From assembly GCA_016715945.1 (NCBI GenBank), contig JADJXJ010000001.1:1922001-1986000 (forward strand): a DNA stretch of 64,000 bases. The letters run 5' to 3'. The notes beneath the pieces were generated by a model that ran no database searches, was not told where the DNA came from, and saw only the letters and a program-made list of their open reading frames with translations. Position 1 is the stretch's first letter. The number at the start of each line of letters is the position of its first letter. The position numbers and the translations under genes were made by a program. This DNA comes from Bacteroidota bacterium. GTDB taxonomy: Bacteria; Bacteroidota; Bacteroidia; Bacteroidales; F082. Below are positions 36,915-46,015 of the stretch, piece by piece.

Positions 36915-37655
36915 ATGAGCCGAAGCCTTGTAATTATACCCACCTACAACGAGAAAGAAAACATCGAAAATGTGCTGCGAACAGTCTTTGCCCTCAGCGA
37001 GCCTTTCCATGTGCTTGTGGTTGAGGATAATAGTCCCGACGGAACGGCTGACATTGTCAAACGTTTGATGAAGGAATTCGAAGGCAGGTTGTTTATTGAA
37101 GAACGCAAAGGCAAACTCGGCCTGGGCACGGCTTATATCCATGGTTTCAAATGGGGACTGGCGCGTGCCTACGATCATATCATCGAAATGGATGCCGACC
37201 TCTCGCACAATCCTGCCGACCTGCCCAGGCTGCTTGAAGCTTGCCGCAACGGGGCCGATGTGGCTGTGGGCTCAAGGTACATCACAGGCGTCAATGTGGT
37301 AAACTGGCCCATGGGCCGTGTGCTGATGTCGTACTATGCCTCAGCTTATGTGCGCCTCATCACTAGAATGAAAGTGCGCGACACCACCGCCGGTTTTGTG
37401 TGCTACAAACGTAAAGTGCTTGAAACCATCAACTTAGATAAGATTAAGTTTGTTGGCTATGCCTTCCAGATCGAGATGAAATACAGCGCCTGGAAACTGG
37501 GCTTCAGGATAGTTGAAGTGCCCATAATCTTCACCGACCGTACGGAAGGCACCTCCAAAATGAACAAGAAGATCTTTCGCGAAGCAGTGTTGGGCGTGCT
37601 CACCCTACGCTGGCGCGGACTTACCGGGCGCATCAAACCCGTTGCAAAAAACTAA
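36915..37655 (+). CDS. Polyprenol monophosphomannose synthase (GT2 family)
   Basis: A 246-residue glycosyltransferase family 2 protein of the Dpm1 type. It shows IIPTYNEKENIENVL at the N-terminus, VVEDNSPDGTADIV, the metal-binding DXD as EMDADLSHNP near residue 94, GSRYITGV and the C-terminal FTDRTEGTSKMN. It lacks C-terminal membrane helices, like the bacterial soluble form. It would transfer a sugar, usually mannose, from GDP-sugar to a polyprenyl phosphate for envelope glycans or protein O-glycosylation, which is common in Bacteroidota. First gene of a run with dihydroorotase 11 bp downstream. Confidence 0.92.
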   Translation: MSRSLVIIPTYNEKENIENVLRTVFALSEPFHVLVVEDNSPDGTADIVKRLMKEFEGRLFIEERKGKLGLGTAYIHGFKWGLARAYDHIIEMDADLSHNPADLPRLLEACRNGADVAVGSRYITGVNVVNWPMGRVLMSYYASAYVRLITRMKVRDTTAGFVCYKRKVLETINLDKIKFVGYAFQIEMKYSAWKLGFRIVEVPIIFTDRTEGTSKMNKKIFREAVLGVLTLRWRGLTGRIKPVAKN

Positions 37656-37666
37656 AACCAAATCTC

Positions 37667-39016
37667 ATGCCCAGCGTCCTGATTATCCGGGGTGCCACAC
37701 TGGTCAACGAAGGCCTGCAATATCAGGCCGATGTGGTGATCAGCCACGATAAAATAAGCGACATCCTTGCGCCTGGCGAAGAAAAGCCTCAATACAGCGC
37801 CTATACACGTATAAATGCCCGGGGCCTTTACCTTTTGCCGGGTCTGATTGATGATCAGGTGCATTTCAGGGAACCCGGTCTGACGCACAAAGCGGATATA
37901 TTCACCGAAAGCCGCGCCGCTGTGGCCGGTGGCATCACCAGCTTTATGGAGATGCCCAACACCATACCCAATACGCTGACACAAAACCTTTTAGAGGAGA
38001 AATATGAAATTGCAGCCCAAAAATCGTGGTGCAACTACTCCTTCTACATGGGCGCCTCGAACGACAACCTGAACGAGGTGTTGCGCACCGATCCGAAAAA
38101 GGTTTGCGGGATAAAGGTTTTTATGGGCGCCAGTACCGGCAATATGCTGGTGGATGATGCCAAAACCCTCGAAGGCATATTTGCCGATGCGCCCACCCTG
38201 GTTGCCGTGCATGCCGAATACGAACCGCTCATTCGGGAAAACACGCGCACTTTCATGGCACGCTATGGCGACAATGCCCCCAGCTCGGTGCACCCCCTGA
38301 TTCGCAATGCTGAGGCGTGTTACCGCTCTTCGGCTCAGGCCGTTGAACTGGCAGCAAAACGCGGCACAAGATTGCACGTGCTGCATCTGAGCACAGCCCG
38401 AGAAATGCAGCTGTTCGACAACACCAGCCCCCTGGCCGAGAAGAAAATAACCGCCGAGGTGTGCCTCCATCACCTGTGGTTCAGCGATGAAGATTATGCC
38501 GATAAGGGCAACTTCATCAAGTGGAATCCGGCCGTGAAGTCTTCCTCCGACCGGGATGCGCTGTGGCAAGCCCTCCTGACCGACCACCTGGATGTGCTGG
38601 CCACCGATCATGCACCACATACCATTGCTGAGAAATCGGCCCCTTATTTTAAGGCGCCCTCGGGCGGACCACTGGTGCAGCACCTGCTGCCAGCCATGCT
38701 CGAAAAATGGAAAGACGGGACAATTTCGCTCGAAAAAATTGTCGAAAAAGCCTGCCATGCCCCGGCTATGGCTTTCAAAATCAATAAACGTGGCTTCATC
38801 AGACAGGGCTACTTTGCCGACCTTGTGTTGGTTGACCCAAACCGACCATGGACGGTTAACAAGGAAAATGTGCTTTATAAATGCGGCTGGTCGCCTTTCG
38901 AGGGTACCCGTTTCAGCAGCAGTGTAATCATGACCCTGGTCAACGGCCAGATTGTTTACGATCAGGGTAAATTTGCTGAGCCGGGCAATGGCATGCGCCT
39001 TCAATTCGACAGATAA
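37667..39016 (+). CDS. pyrC: Dihydroorotase with a QxH metal motif
   Basis: A 449-residue amidohydrolase of the class I dihydroorotase type, catalysing ring closure in pyrimidine synthesis. The expected HxH metal pair reads QVH in LIDDQVHFREPG, a substitution I recall as usual in Bacteroidota homologues. Other ligands are present: the carboxylated Lys in CGIKVFMGAS, His in VAVHAEYEP, His in LHVLHLSTARE and Asp in LATDHAPH. It starts 11 bp after the mannosyltransferase and is followed 12 bp later by a lipoprotein gene, so all three are probably co-transcribed. Confidence 0.92.
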   Translation: MPSVLIIRGATLVNEGLQYQADVVISHDKISDILAPGEEKPQYSAYTRINARGLYLLPGLIDDQVHFREPGLTHKADIFTESRAAVAGGITSFMEMPNTIPNTLTQNLLEEKYEIAAQKSWCNYSFYMGASNDNLNEVLRTDPKKVCGIKVFMGASTGNMLVDDAKTLEGIFADAPTLVAVHAEYEPLIRENTRTFMARYGDNAPSSVHPLIRNAEACYRSSAQAVELAAKRGTRLHVLHLSTAREMQLFDNTSPLAEKKITAEVCLHHLWFSDEDYADKGNFIKWNPAVKSSSDRDALWQALLTDHLDVLATDHAPHTIAEKSAPYFKAPSGGPLVQHLLPAMLEKWKDGTISLEKIVEKACHAPAMAFKINKRGFIRQGYFADLVLVDPNRPWTVNKENVLYKCGWSPFEGTRFSSSVIMTLVNGQIVYDQGKFAEPGNGMRLQFDR

Positions 39017-39028
39017 TCAACCCGAAAT

Positions 39029-39523
39029 ATGACACATGCGATGCACAGACTGTCAGGTTATGTCTTTTCAGGTTTATTGATGATTTTATTGTTTTCGGCT
39101 TCCTGCGCCAACCGCACCCCATCCGAACCACAAGCCGTAGCCTCTGAGATTGTGGACCTCTGGGACAATGGCCAGGCGCGCAAGGTGTGGCTTTATGCCA
39201 ATGTGGACGGGGTGCGCACTGTGGTTAAAGAAATCCAGTATCATCCTAACGGTGTGAAAAGCATGGAAGGCCCGCTGAAAGACGGACTTCGTCATGGCGA
39301 ATGGAAATCGTGGTACGAAGACGGCAACCTCTGGAGTGTGGGATCGTTTGTGAACGGACTGCGCCACGGGAAAGGCATCGTGTATCACCCCAACGGGAAA
39401 AAATTTATCGAAGGCGCTTACCTGAATGGTGAACGGGTGGGCAAATGGTATTGGTGGGACGAAGAGGGACGCAGCATCACCGAACTGGAAGCCCTGAAAA
39501 TCGCCCCTGAGCTGGTGGAATAA
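39029..39523 (+). CDS. YwqK/MORN-like repeat lipoprotein
   Basis: A 164-residue lipoprotein; an internal ATG at 39041 (MHRLSGY) is an equally good start and gives the signal ending LLFSASC. The mature protein has about four MORN-like repeats of the YwqK type (YHPNGVKSMEGPLKDGLRHG, WYEDGNLWSVGSFVNGLRHG, YHPNGKKFIEGAYLNGERVG). Databases often label such proteins antitoxins, but no toxin gene is present and the export signal argues against that. Function is unknown; an outer-membrane location is likely. Confidence 0.85.
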   Translation: MTHAMHRLSGYVFSGLLMILLFSASCANRTPSEPQAVASEIVDLWDNGQARKVWLYANVDGVRTVVKEIQYHPNGVKSMEGPLKDGLRHGEWKSWYEDGNLWSVGSFVNGLRHGKGIVYHPNGKKFIEGAYLNGERVGKWYWWDEEGRSITELEALKIAPELVE

Positions 39524-39562
39524 TCCGGACTGACAGGGAACCTAAATTGTATGCAGAAAAGA

Positions 39563-39594
39563 AAAAAAGCGGGAAGATGATCTCCCGCTTTTTT
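39563..39594. terminator. Terminator after the dihydroorotase operon
   Basis: AAAAAAAGCGGGA pairs with TCCCGCTTTTTT around a short loop. Flanking A and T runs allow it to serve the convergent subtilase gene too. Confidence 0.88.
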
Positions 39595-39617
39595 AGCACA
39601 TTGCTATACGTATCTTG

Positions 39618-42362
39618 TTATCTTACAATGAATTTCACCGGTGCAAGTGCTTGTGGTGTTTCGATGCGGAGCAGGTAAACTCCGGCATTCACCTGAAGTG
39701 GCAGTTCAATTTTATTGGCACCGTTGGCTTTGGTTTCCAGTACTATCCGGCCGGCGGCATCGAGCACCTTCAGTCGGGCGGAGCTCAGCGCTTCGGGCAG
39801 GAAGACCTGCAGTTTACCACCTTCATAGCTTACCCTGGGCGTGTTGGCGTTGATGGCCGTCACACCTACAGCGCCCCAGTCTTCGATGCTGATGTCGTCC
39901 ACAAACACCCCATATCCCTGAGGGGTATGCGCATGCCAGGCCAAATAACCCATTCCACTCTGATCAGGAATGATCAGCGTTTCGGCCCATTGCCATCCGG
40001 CAGCACCGTCGAAACCGCTCAGGCTGATTAATGGCTGAACAAATGAAGCCGTATCGGTCCCAGAACCCCAGTAAACTGTCAACTGCTCTGTGGTGCCCGG
40101 CATAAATGCCCTGTAAGCAAACCTGAGCAGATATTCCTTACCTGCCTCGAGCACCAGGGGTTTCGAGATGAGCCAGTGGTCAAACTGGGTCAGATTCAGA
40201 CCAGTGGTGTTGTAACATCCCACGGATCGGCTGCCCTGGTTGCTGATCAGCGAAGTAGTCAGCCATTTGGCGGCACCCTGCGACAACTGTTGCCAGCCTT
40301 CCGGAATAGACGATACCGGAACCTGCTCAAAATCCATCACATAAGGGAAGCTCGAGATGGCCTCCACGGTGTTGAACGACCAAATGATATCGCACTCGTC
40401 GTTGATGCCGAAGTCGTTGATGGGTTTCACCTGAAGATAATAGGTCGAGCTATGTTCGAGCTGAACTTCGATGCTGTTTCCTTCAACCAGCATACCGTTC
40501 AGGATGTTGGATGGAGTTTGCAGCCCTTCGCCATCGGTGCCAAAGAACACCATGTAGGAAGTAGCAAAAGGCGCAAGTTGCCAGCTGACCGTGAGGTTGA
40601 GCAAGTTGTTCTGGCTGCCTTGCTCCGGGCTCATCAGACCGGGAGAGCAGAACGGAACGCCCTGGTATTCGTTGATGCCACTTACGATGAGCGAGAAATT
40701 CTGCGCATTTTGCAATGTTCCCTGGTGATCCACCACAATGGTGTAGGTGCCGGCCACAGGATTGGGGATAAAAACCATTTCCACATTGTCCACATTGTTT
40801 TTGCCATCGGTGGTGGCGGCAGCCTGGGGGTTATCAGGGTTAAGGCTATAGGGATAGTATTCTGTAAGGTCCGGCCCGATCACCTTAAGGTCGAGGTTGT
40901 GCACAAGCATGGGCGTGCGCGGGTTGAGCTGTGGCGGCAGCACGGTGCCCGGAGGATCAATCCAGGCGATGGTCACGCGCAAGGGTTCATTGCCGGAAGC
41001 CTGGATGTCGCGGGTGTACACGACTCCGTCTTCAAGTTCAATCTCATCAATCACATTTTGCAATACATCGTCCTGGGCAATGAGTTCAGCAGCGGCCTTT
41101 GCATTGAGCAATCCCCAGCCAAAACGGTAATCCGGTCCGGGAGTTGTGCCTGCTTCGTCAGCAGTGTGAATGACCAGGCCACGCAAGGTGCTCGAACGCA
41201 TAGATTGCCCGCCATGGGTTTGCTGATAAAGCTGCTGCAGAAGCGCCATTGTTCCGGCAGCATTGGGCGAAGCCATGCTGGTGCCACTCTTGGTGGAATA
41301 ATGCGTGTTGGAGTTGGAGCCGGCAGAATAGGTGCTCACCCCTTTGGCCACAAGGTCAGGCTTGATGCGCCCATCGTCGGTGGGGCCGTAGCTGCTGAAA
41401 CTGCTCATCACCACCGAAGCCGGCGAAGTGTAGTTGTTCACCTGATTGACAGCGCCAATGGCCATGGCGTTTTTGGCTGTGCCTCCATCGCCGATACAAT
41501 CGTAACCCAAGGCGCCTCCGTCAACAGGGGGCAAACCACCGGTTCCGGCGTTTGCCGGTCCCTGGCCGCGGTCGTTGCCAGCTGATTTAACTATCAGATA
41601 ATAAGGCGCGTTGTTGGAAATGATGTCCCAATCGCGCGAGCGGTTCCCATAAAAACCGAAGCGCCAGTCTTCCTGATTCGATATGGTGGAGTCGCCATAC
41701 CAGGTCCAAACCCCGTTGTTGCTGTGCCATCCGGTGATGTACCCATAGCTGTGGTTGGAAAGCTCGAGGCCCTGTGCTGCAAGGTTGGCCATCTCAGATT
41801 CTGCATTGTTCCAGTCGTTGGCTTTCAGGGTGGCTTTGTAGGCCATGCCTTTGGCATTGGCCACCACTCCACCTCCTACCAATGTGCCGGCCACATGGGT
41901 GGCATGGTCGCTGAGCGAGGTAGCACCATCCGTCTGGGTTACGCGTTGCACACCTGTATTGTTGAACTCCTGGTGGGTGCGGCGCACTGCACCTCCATCC
42001 CATTCGCCCAGCTTGTCGTATCCTTCTCCGGAAAGTTCCAACCCGGTCGAGCCACCTTCCCACAAGTCAAAAGCACGTGTGGTGATTGCTGCCCCCACAT
42101 TGTCGGTGGTTTGATAAACAGGCCTGCCGTTCACTACGTCGATCATCTGAACCACAGTGCCATCATTTTTAAATTCTATGATGGCTACATTGTGACGCTG
42201 CGCATAGGCTTCTACCCGCTTGCGGGCATCGCGGTATTCCCTTTCCTTTTGGGCGGCAAAATCATGCAAGGCCCTTTGGTTGGTGCCTTGCGACCATGCC
42301 ACGTCAAACACCACAAAGATCAGGCAAGTAAGAAAAATTGATAGCAGTTTAATTTTCATCAA
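39618..42362 (-). CDS. Secreted S8 family serine peptidase with T9SS sorting domain
   Basis: A 914-residue subtilase with a signal peptide (LLSIFLTCLIFVVFDVAWSQ). The catalytic triad is visible as D122 in GEWDGGAV, H156 in THVAGT and S362 in GTSMASP. After the protease domain come a beta-sandwich region, a fibronectin-like segment (NLTVSWQLAPFATSYMVFFG) and a choice-of-anchor J-type jelly roll (FPYVMDFEQVPVSSIPEGW). The last 75 or so residues form a type A T9SS sorting domain (LKVLDAAGRIVLE, NAGVYLLRIETP, final VKFIVR). It is a clear candidate cargo of the Gld machinery encoded 20 kb away. Confidence 0.95.
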   Translation of the reverse strand: MMKIKLLSIFLTCLIFVVFDVAWSQGTNQRALHDFAAQKEREYRDARKRVEAYAQRHNVAIIEFKNDGTVVQMIDVVNGRPVYQTTDNVGAAITTRAFDLWEGGSTGLELSGEGYDKLGEWDGGAVRRTHQEFNNTGVQRVTQTDGATSLSDHATHVAGTLVGGGVVANAKGMAYKATLKANDWNNAESEMANLAAQGLELSNHSYGYITGWHSNNGVWTWYGDSTISNQEDWRFGFYGNRSRDWDIISNNAPYYLIVKSAGNDRGQGPANAGTGGLPPVDGGALGYDCIGDGGTAKNAMAIGAVNQVNNYTSPASVVMSSFSSYGPTDDGRIKPDLVAKGVSTYSAGSNSNTHYSTKSGTSMASPNAAGTMALLQQLYQQTHGGQSMRSSTLRGLVIHTADEAGTTPGPDYRFGWGLLNAKAAAELIAQDDVLQNVIDEIELEDGVVYTRDIQASGNEPLRVTIAWIDPPGTVLPPQLNPRTPMLVHNLDLKVIGPDLTEYYPYSLNPDNPQAAATTDGKNNVDNVEMVFIPNPVAGTYTIVVDHQGTLQNAQNFSLIVSGINEYQGVPFCSPGLMSPEQGSQNNLLNLTVSWQLAPFATSYMVFFGTDGEGLQTPSNILNGMLVEGNSIEVQLEHSSTYYLQVKPINDFGINDECDIIWSFNTVEAISSFPYVMDFEQVPVSSIPEGWQQLSQGAAKWLTTSLISNQGSRSVGCYNTTGLNLTQFDHWLISKPLVLEAGKEYLLRFAYRAFMPGTTEQLTVYWGSGTDTASFVQPLISLSGFDGAAGWQWAETLIIPDQSGMGYLAWHAHTPQGYGVFVDDISIEDWGAVGVTAINANTPRVSYEGGKLQVFLPEALSSARLKVLDAAGRIVLETKANGANKIELPLQVNAGVYLLRIETPQALAPVKFIVR

Positions 42363-42383
42363 TAAATATTATTGGTATGGCGC

Positions 42384-42391
42384 CAAATATA
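42384..42391 (-). promoter_or_regulatory. -7 promoter box (TATATTTG on the minus strand) for the subtilase
   Basis: Exact TAnnTTTG match about 22 bases upstream of the start codon. Confidence 0.55.
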
Positions 42392-42438
42392 ACCGTTTTT
42401 CTGAATTATTGTTTTTTGAAAACAGACAAAGGAGAAAA

Positions 42439-42468
42439 TAAAAAAGCCCGGCAGCGTGCTGCAGGGCT
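42439..42468 (-). terminator. Terminator of hsp20
   Basis: On the minus strand AGCCCTGCAGC pairs with GCTGCCGGGCT, followed by TTTTTT. Confidence 0.8.
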
Positions 42469-42490
42469 CTGATTATCTATATGATAGCTT

Positions 42491-42919
42491 TTAAACAACT
42501 GCTATCTCGCGGTTGATAGCCACTTTGGCTTCCTCTTTCTTTGGCAGGCTAATGCGCAAGATGCCATCGGTGTAGTCGGCACGAATCTGGTCGAGGTTGA
42601 TAGTTTTGGGCAGTTGGAAGCTGCGCTCGAACGAACCAAACCAGAACTCGCGACGGGTGTACCTTTCGTTCTTTTCTTCATTATTCTGGTTCACTTCGGC
42701 AGCAATGGTGAGCAGCTGGTTGTCGAGCTTCACCCGGAAATCTTCCTTTTTCAGGCCGGGTGCAGCCACTTCGAGCACAAATCCGTCCTCCTTCTCAATC
42801 ACATTTACAGCCGGACGGGCAAGATAGGTTTCCGGACCACGGAAGAAATTCCTGTCGAGATCTTCCATAATCTCATTCAACATGCTGATCGGGTGCTGAT
42901 TGAATCGAATGATGTTCAT
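42491..42919 (-). CDS. Hsp20 small heat-shock protein
   Basis: A 142-residue small heat-shock protein. The alpha-crystallin domain spans about residues 33-140, with RPAVNVIEKEDGFVLEVAAPG, LKKEDFRVKLDNQLLTI and the C-terminal TDGILRISLPKKEEAK. It binds unfolding proteins to prevent aggregation. The start is set at the ATG at 42919 because AAAGGAGG lies 9 bases upstream, the strongest ribosome-binding site noticed in the window. An in-frame ATG at 43015 would add 32 residues with no family similarity and is rejected. Confidence 0.93.
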   Translation of the reverse strand: MNIIRFNQHPISMLNEIMEDLDRNFFRGPETYLARPAVNVIEKEDGFVLEVAAPGLKKEDFRVKLDNQLLTIAAEVNQNNEEKNERYTRREFWFGSFERSFQLPKTINLDQIRADYTDGILRISLPKKEEAKVAINREIAVV

Positions 42920-43170
42920 GACTTTATCCTCCTTTAATTTGTTGTTGACTTTGTTGATTTGCCTCTCATCGGTCAAATCATGTGCCATGGGCACAAGGAT
43001 GGGTTTTTCAGTCATTTTGGCAGTTATGATAAGCGGATGAACGTCATTTTGTCTGGGTGATAAGAATTTTTTTAAAGTATCTTAACACCAAAGGGCTGAT
43101 TTTGGGGCCATTCGGCCGGGACTGGCTGAGGAGAATAGCCTTATTTTTGTTGGGTAAATGACTGATTTCA

Positions 43171-44229
43171 TTGGATAATCCGCAGCATATTTTCAGGCCT
43201 GGACGCATTTTGCTGCCAGTAGTTTTTGGGCTTGCAGCCACTGCCTGGTTGCTTTCGCGGAATATTGACCGCGACACCCTGGGCTTTTTCGAATGGACCT
43301 GGGCTGCGGCCGGCGGATTGTTGATGGCCCTGGCCATGATGGGCGTGCGCGATGTAGCCTATATGTACCGCATCAGGGTGCTCACCGGCAAAACCCTGAG
43401 CTGGCGCCAGTCGTTTCAGGTGATTATGTTGTGGGAATTCAGCTCTGCCGTTTCACCCTCAGTGGTCGGCGGCACTGGTCCGGCCATCTGGTTTTTGTAT
43501 AAGGAAGGGCTCAACACAGGAAAGAGCACAGCCGTTGTGCTAACCTCCATTTTTCTGGACGAGGTGTTTTTTGTGCTGATGGTTCCGTTGATGTATCTGT
43601 TTTTTGGTCACATGGTATTGCCAGCCGAGCTTTCTGAAGCTTTTTCGGGGAGTATCCGGATTGCCCTGCTGCTCGGTTACGGGCTGATTCTGGCCTACAC
43701 AATCATCCTCACCTACACCCTTTTCATCAATCCATACTTCTTCAAGTGGATGCTCTCGTATATCTTCCTGCTGCCCCTGCTCAGGCGGTGGCGGATGCGA
43801 ATGCGCAAGCTTGCCAACCAGCTCATTATCACATCCAACGAACTTCGTGGCCAGAAACCAGGCTACTGGGCAAAGGCTTTTATAGCCACTGCCCTGTCGT
43901 GGACCGGGAGGTACTGGGTCACAAACTTTATTTTCATGGCGTTCTTTTTCAGTCACTTAGGGCTGAAAGAACATTTTCTGATCTATGCCCGCCAGCTCAC
44001 CATGTGGATTATCCTGCTGGTGAGTCCCACGCCCGGAGGCAGCGGCATCTCGGAGATTGTGTTCGGAGAGTTTCTGGCCGATATGCTTCCCAATGCCGCA
44101 TGGGTCATTCCCCTGGCAGTACTGTGGCGTCTGATCAGTTATTATCCCTATCTGATCATGGGCGCACTGGTGCTCCCCAATTGGATCAACAGGGTGTTTC
44201 AGAAACCGGTGTACAGGAAGATTGAGTAG
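43171..44229 (+). CDS. Flippase-like / lysylphosphatidylglycerol synthase TM-region family protein
   Basis: A 352-residue multispanning protein of the UPF0104 family, with about eight helices (ILLPVVFGLAATAWLL to LPLAVLWRLISYYPYLIMG). Motifs include SSAVSPSVVGGTGPAIWFLYKEG and SPTPGGSGISEIVFGEFL, which are family signatures. The frame has no ATG before its first helix; translation probably starts at the TTG at 43171, as an in-frame stop lies at 43159. Relatives move or modify lipids in the membrane; lysyl transfer would need a separate domain that is absent. Confidence 0.88.
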   Translation: MDNPQHIFRPGRILLPVVFGLAATAWLLSRNIDRDTLGFFEWTWAAAGGLLMALAMMGVRDVAYMYRIRVLTGKTLSWRQSFQVIMLWEFSSAVSPSVVGGTGPAIWFLYKEGLNTGKSTAVVLTSIFLDEVFFVLMVPLMYLFFGHMVLPAELSEAFSGSIRIALLLGYGLILAYTIILTYTLFINPYFFKWMLSYIFLLPLLRRWRMRMRKLANQLIITSNELRGQKPGYWAKAFIATALSWTGRYWVTNFIFMAFFFSHLGLKEHFLIYARQLTMWIILLVSPTPGGSGISEIVFGEFLADMLPNAAWVIPLAVLWRLISYYPYLIMGALVLPNWINRVFQKPVYRKIE

Positions 44230-44317
44230 CAGAAACCGGAGGCATGTTGACCGGATGAAGTAACATCACCGGTGAACAGATCCGGATTAAACAGACTGAT
44301 TACCAGACACCTTGGTT

Positions 44318-45814
44318 CTATCCGCAATGGAAATACTGGCTGACGAGCTTTAAGATTTTCTCCTCGTCGTTGCCCAACTCCTCCCGCAGATTCCGGTCGT
44401 TGAACGACTGCAGATGCTTCACCACGTAGGTGAGAATATTCTCGGGGAATACCCCGTGTTGCATGTAGATGGCTTTATCGCGAAGCAGGGCTTCGGCCGA
44501 TTCAACGCACGAGGCAGGAAGTTTTTCGAGCTGAGCTGTCTTGTGTTTGTGTTCGTCGTGGAAGATATTGATATCCACATAAGTTTTTTCGGCAAACTCA
44601 AGCGCATCGGGCGAAGTGAGGCCATGGCGGGCGGCCACGGTGAGGCCTGCCATAAGCAGGTAAATATCGGCCGATCCGTCGGGTGCGCGAAACTCCACAG
44701 TTTGCTTGTCGTTGAAATCGACTTCAAGTGGTTTCTCGAGCGGATTGGCATCCGAAATCATGTCGTGTTCATTGGTCCAGCCAAGCGGCACACGCACCAG
44801 TACCGAACGGTTGCGATCGCCCCAGCATATGTTGGTTGGAGCTTCCTGATGGGGAACCAAACGGAGATAGGAAGTGGGATTGGTGTTGCCGAAAGCAGTG
44901 AGCGAGGCGGCCAGTTTCAGATAACCGGCAATGGCTTTGCGGGCTGTTTCGCTCAGGCTACCCTGGTGCATCATGGCGCTGCGGCCATCCTTCATGATGC
45001 GGGTATGCACATGCAACCCGCTGCCGGCGCGGCCCGCCACAATCTTGGGTGCAAAAGTAAGGGTGACCCCATATTGCCAGGCCAGCGTACGCATGATCCA
45101 CTTGGCAATCACAAGCTGATCGGCGGCATCTTCCACATTCACAGGCAAAAACTCGATCTCGTTTTGCTCATATACCTTGCCCCCAAGTGAGAAATTGCCC
45201 ACTTCGGAATGCCCGTATTTGATCTGACCACCACTTTGGGCAATCAGTCGCATGGCATGGCGCCTGAAATTGCCAAACTTGTTGTACGGAGATGACTCGT
45301 GATAACCACGCTGATTTACAGCCGGATAGAGTGGAGTCTCATCAGATATGATGTAGTACTCGAGTTCGCCCATGGTTTCGAAACTGAAACCTGTTTGCGC
45401 TTTCATGAGCCTGTGGGCCTTGCGCAGGATATACTCCGGTGAATCTTCAAGGGGATTGCCATGCCTGTCGTAGAAACCACACAAAATATCTATGGTGGGC
45501 ACATCGGCAAAGGGATTGACAAAAGCCGTGCGATATTTCGGAATCACATACAGATCGCTTGAGCCTGCTTCCACAAAAGGAAACAAACTGGAGCCGTCCA
45601 CGCGCTCTCCTGTGGCCAGGATGCTGTCGAGGTGCTCCCGGCTGTTGATGATAAAATTCAACGTCTTGAGCCTGCCATCCCAAGCCACATACCTGAAGTT
45701 GATCATGGCAACATCGTGATCTTCGATATACCTTATCAGGTCGGCCCGGGTGAAATCGGACGAGGGCTTGTTCAGGTATTGTACCAGCGGATTGGGATTC
45801 ATGGCAGTGTTCAT
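44318..45814 (-). CDS. glnA: Glutamine synthetase family protein
   Basis: A 498-residue type I-like glutamine synthetase, joining ammonia to glutamate with ATP. It has an N-terminal beta-grasp domain (about residues 20-115, VAWDGRLKTLNFII, DGSSLFPF), the metal site MGELEYYII, TFAPKIVAGRAGSGLHVHTRI, and the substrate/ATP motifs NRSVLVRVPLGW and VEFRAPDGSAD. Compared with classical GlnA, some motifs vary (NRSVLVRVP, GSGLHVH), so it may be a paralog with other regulation or substrate. No adenylylation-site tyrosine was confirmed. The gene stands alone with its own -7 box. Confidence 0.9.
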   Translation of the reverse strand: MNTAMNPNPLVQYLNKPSSDFTRADLIRYIEDHDVAMINFRYVAWDGRLKTLNFIINSREHLDSILATGERVDGSSLFPFVEAGSSDLYVIPKYRTAFVNPFADVPTIDILCGFYDRHGNPLEDSPEYILRKAHRLMKAQTGFSFETMGELEYYIISDETPLYPAVNQRGYHESSPYNKFGNFRRHAMRLIAQSGGQIKYGHSEVGNFSLGGKVYEQNEIEFLPVNVEDAADQLVIAKWIMRTLAWQYGVTLTFAPKIVAGRAGSGLHVHTRIMKDGRSAMMHQGSLSETARKAIAGYLKLAASLTAFGNTNPTSYLRLVPHQEAPTNICWGDRNRSVLVRVPLGWTNEHDMISDANPLEKPLEVDFNDKQTVEFRAPDGSADIYLLMAGLTVAARHGLTSPDALEFAEKTYVDINIFHDEHKHKTAQLEKLPASCVESAEALLRDKAIYMQHGVFPENILTYVVKHLQSFNDRNLREELGNDEEKILKLVSQYFHCG

Positions 45815-45850
45815 GATTGTTAATCTTTTAACATTGGCTTAAAATGGCCA

Positions 45851-45858
45851 CAAAATTA
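45851..45858 (-). promoter_or_regulatory. -7 promoter box (TAATTTTG on the minus strand) for glnA
   Basis: Exact TAnnTTTG match 37 bases upstream of the start codon. Confidence 0.55.
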
Positions 45859-46015
45859 GGGAAAAGCCCGAAGCGGAATCATACTGGGAATGTCCTGGCT
45901 ATTTATATTTATAACGAGTAAAAACAACCAAAGCACATCAGATTGCCCTTTGCTGCCACAAGGCCGCAGCAACAATTCACATTCAACTTAATAACAGATG
46001 ATTACATTAACAACA

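Noticed and set aside
39029..39523. Toxin-antitoxin system suggested by the YwqK family name
   Set aside because: The protein is an exported lipoprotein with MORN-like repeats and no toxin gene adjoins it.
40176..41585. A 469-codon open frame antisense to the subtilase
   Set aside because: The sense frame has a catalytic triad, signal peptide and sorting domain; the antisense product has no recognisable feature.
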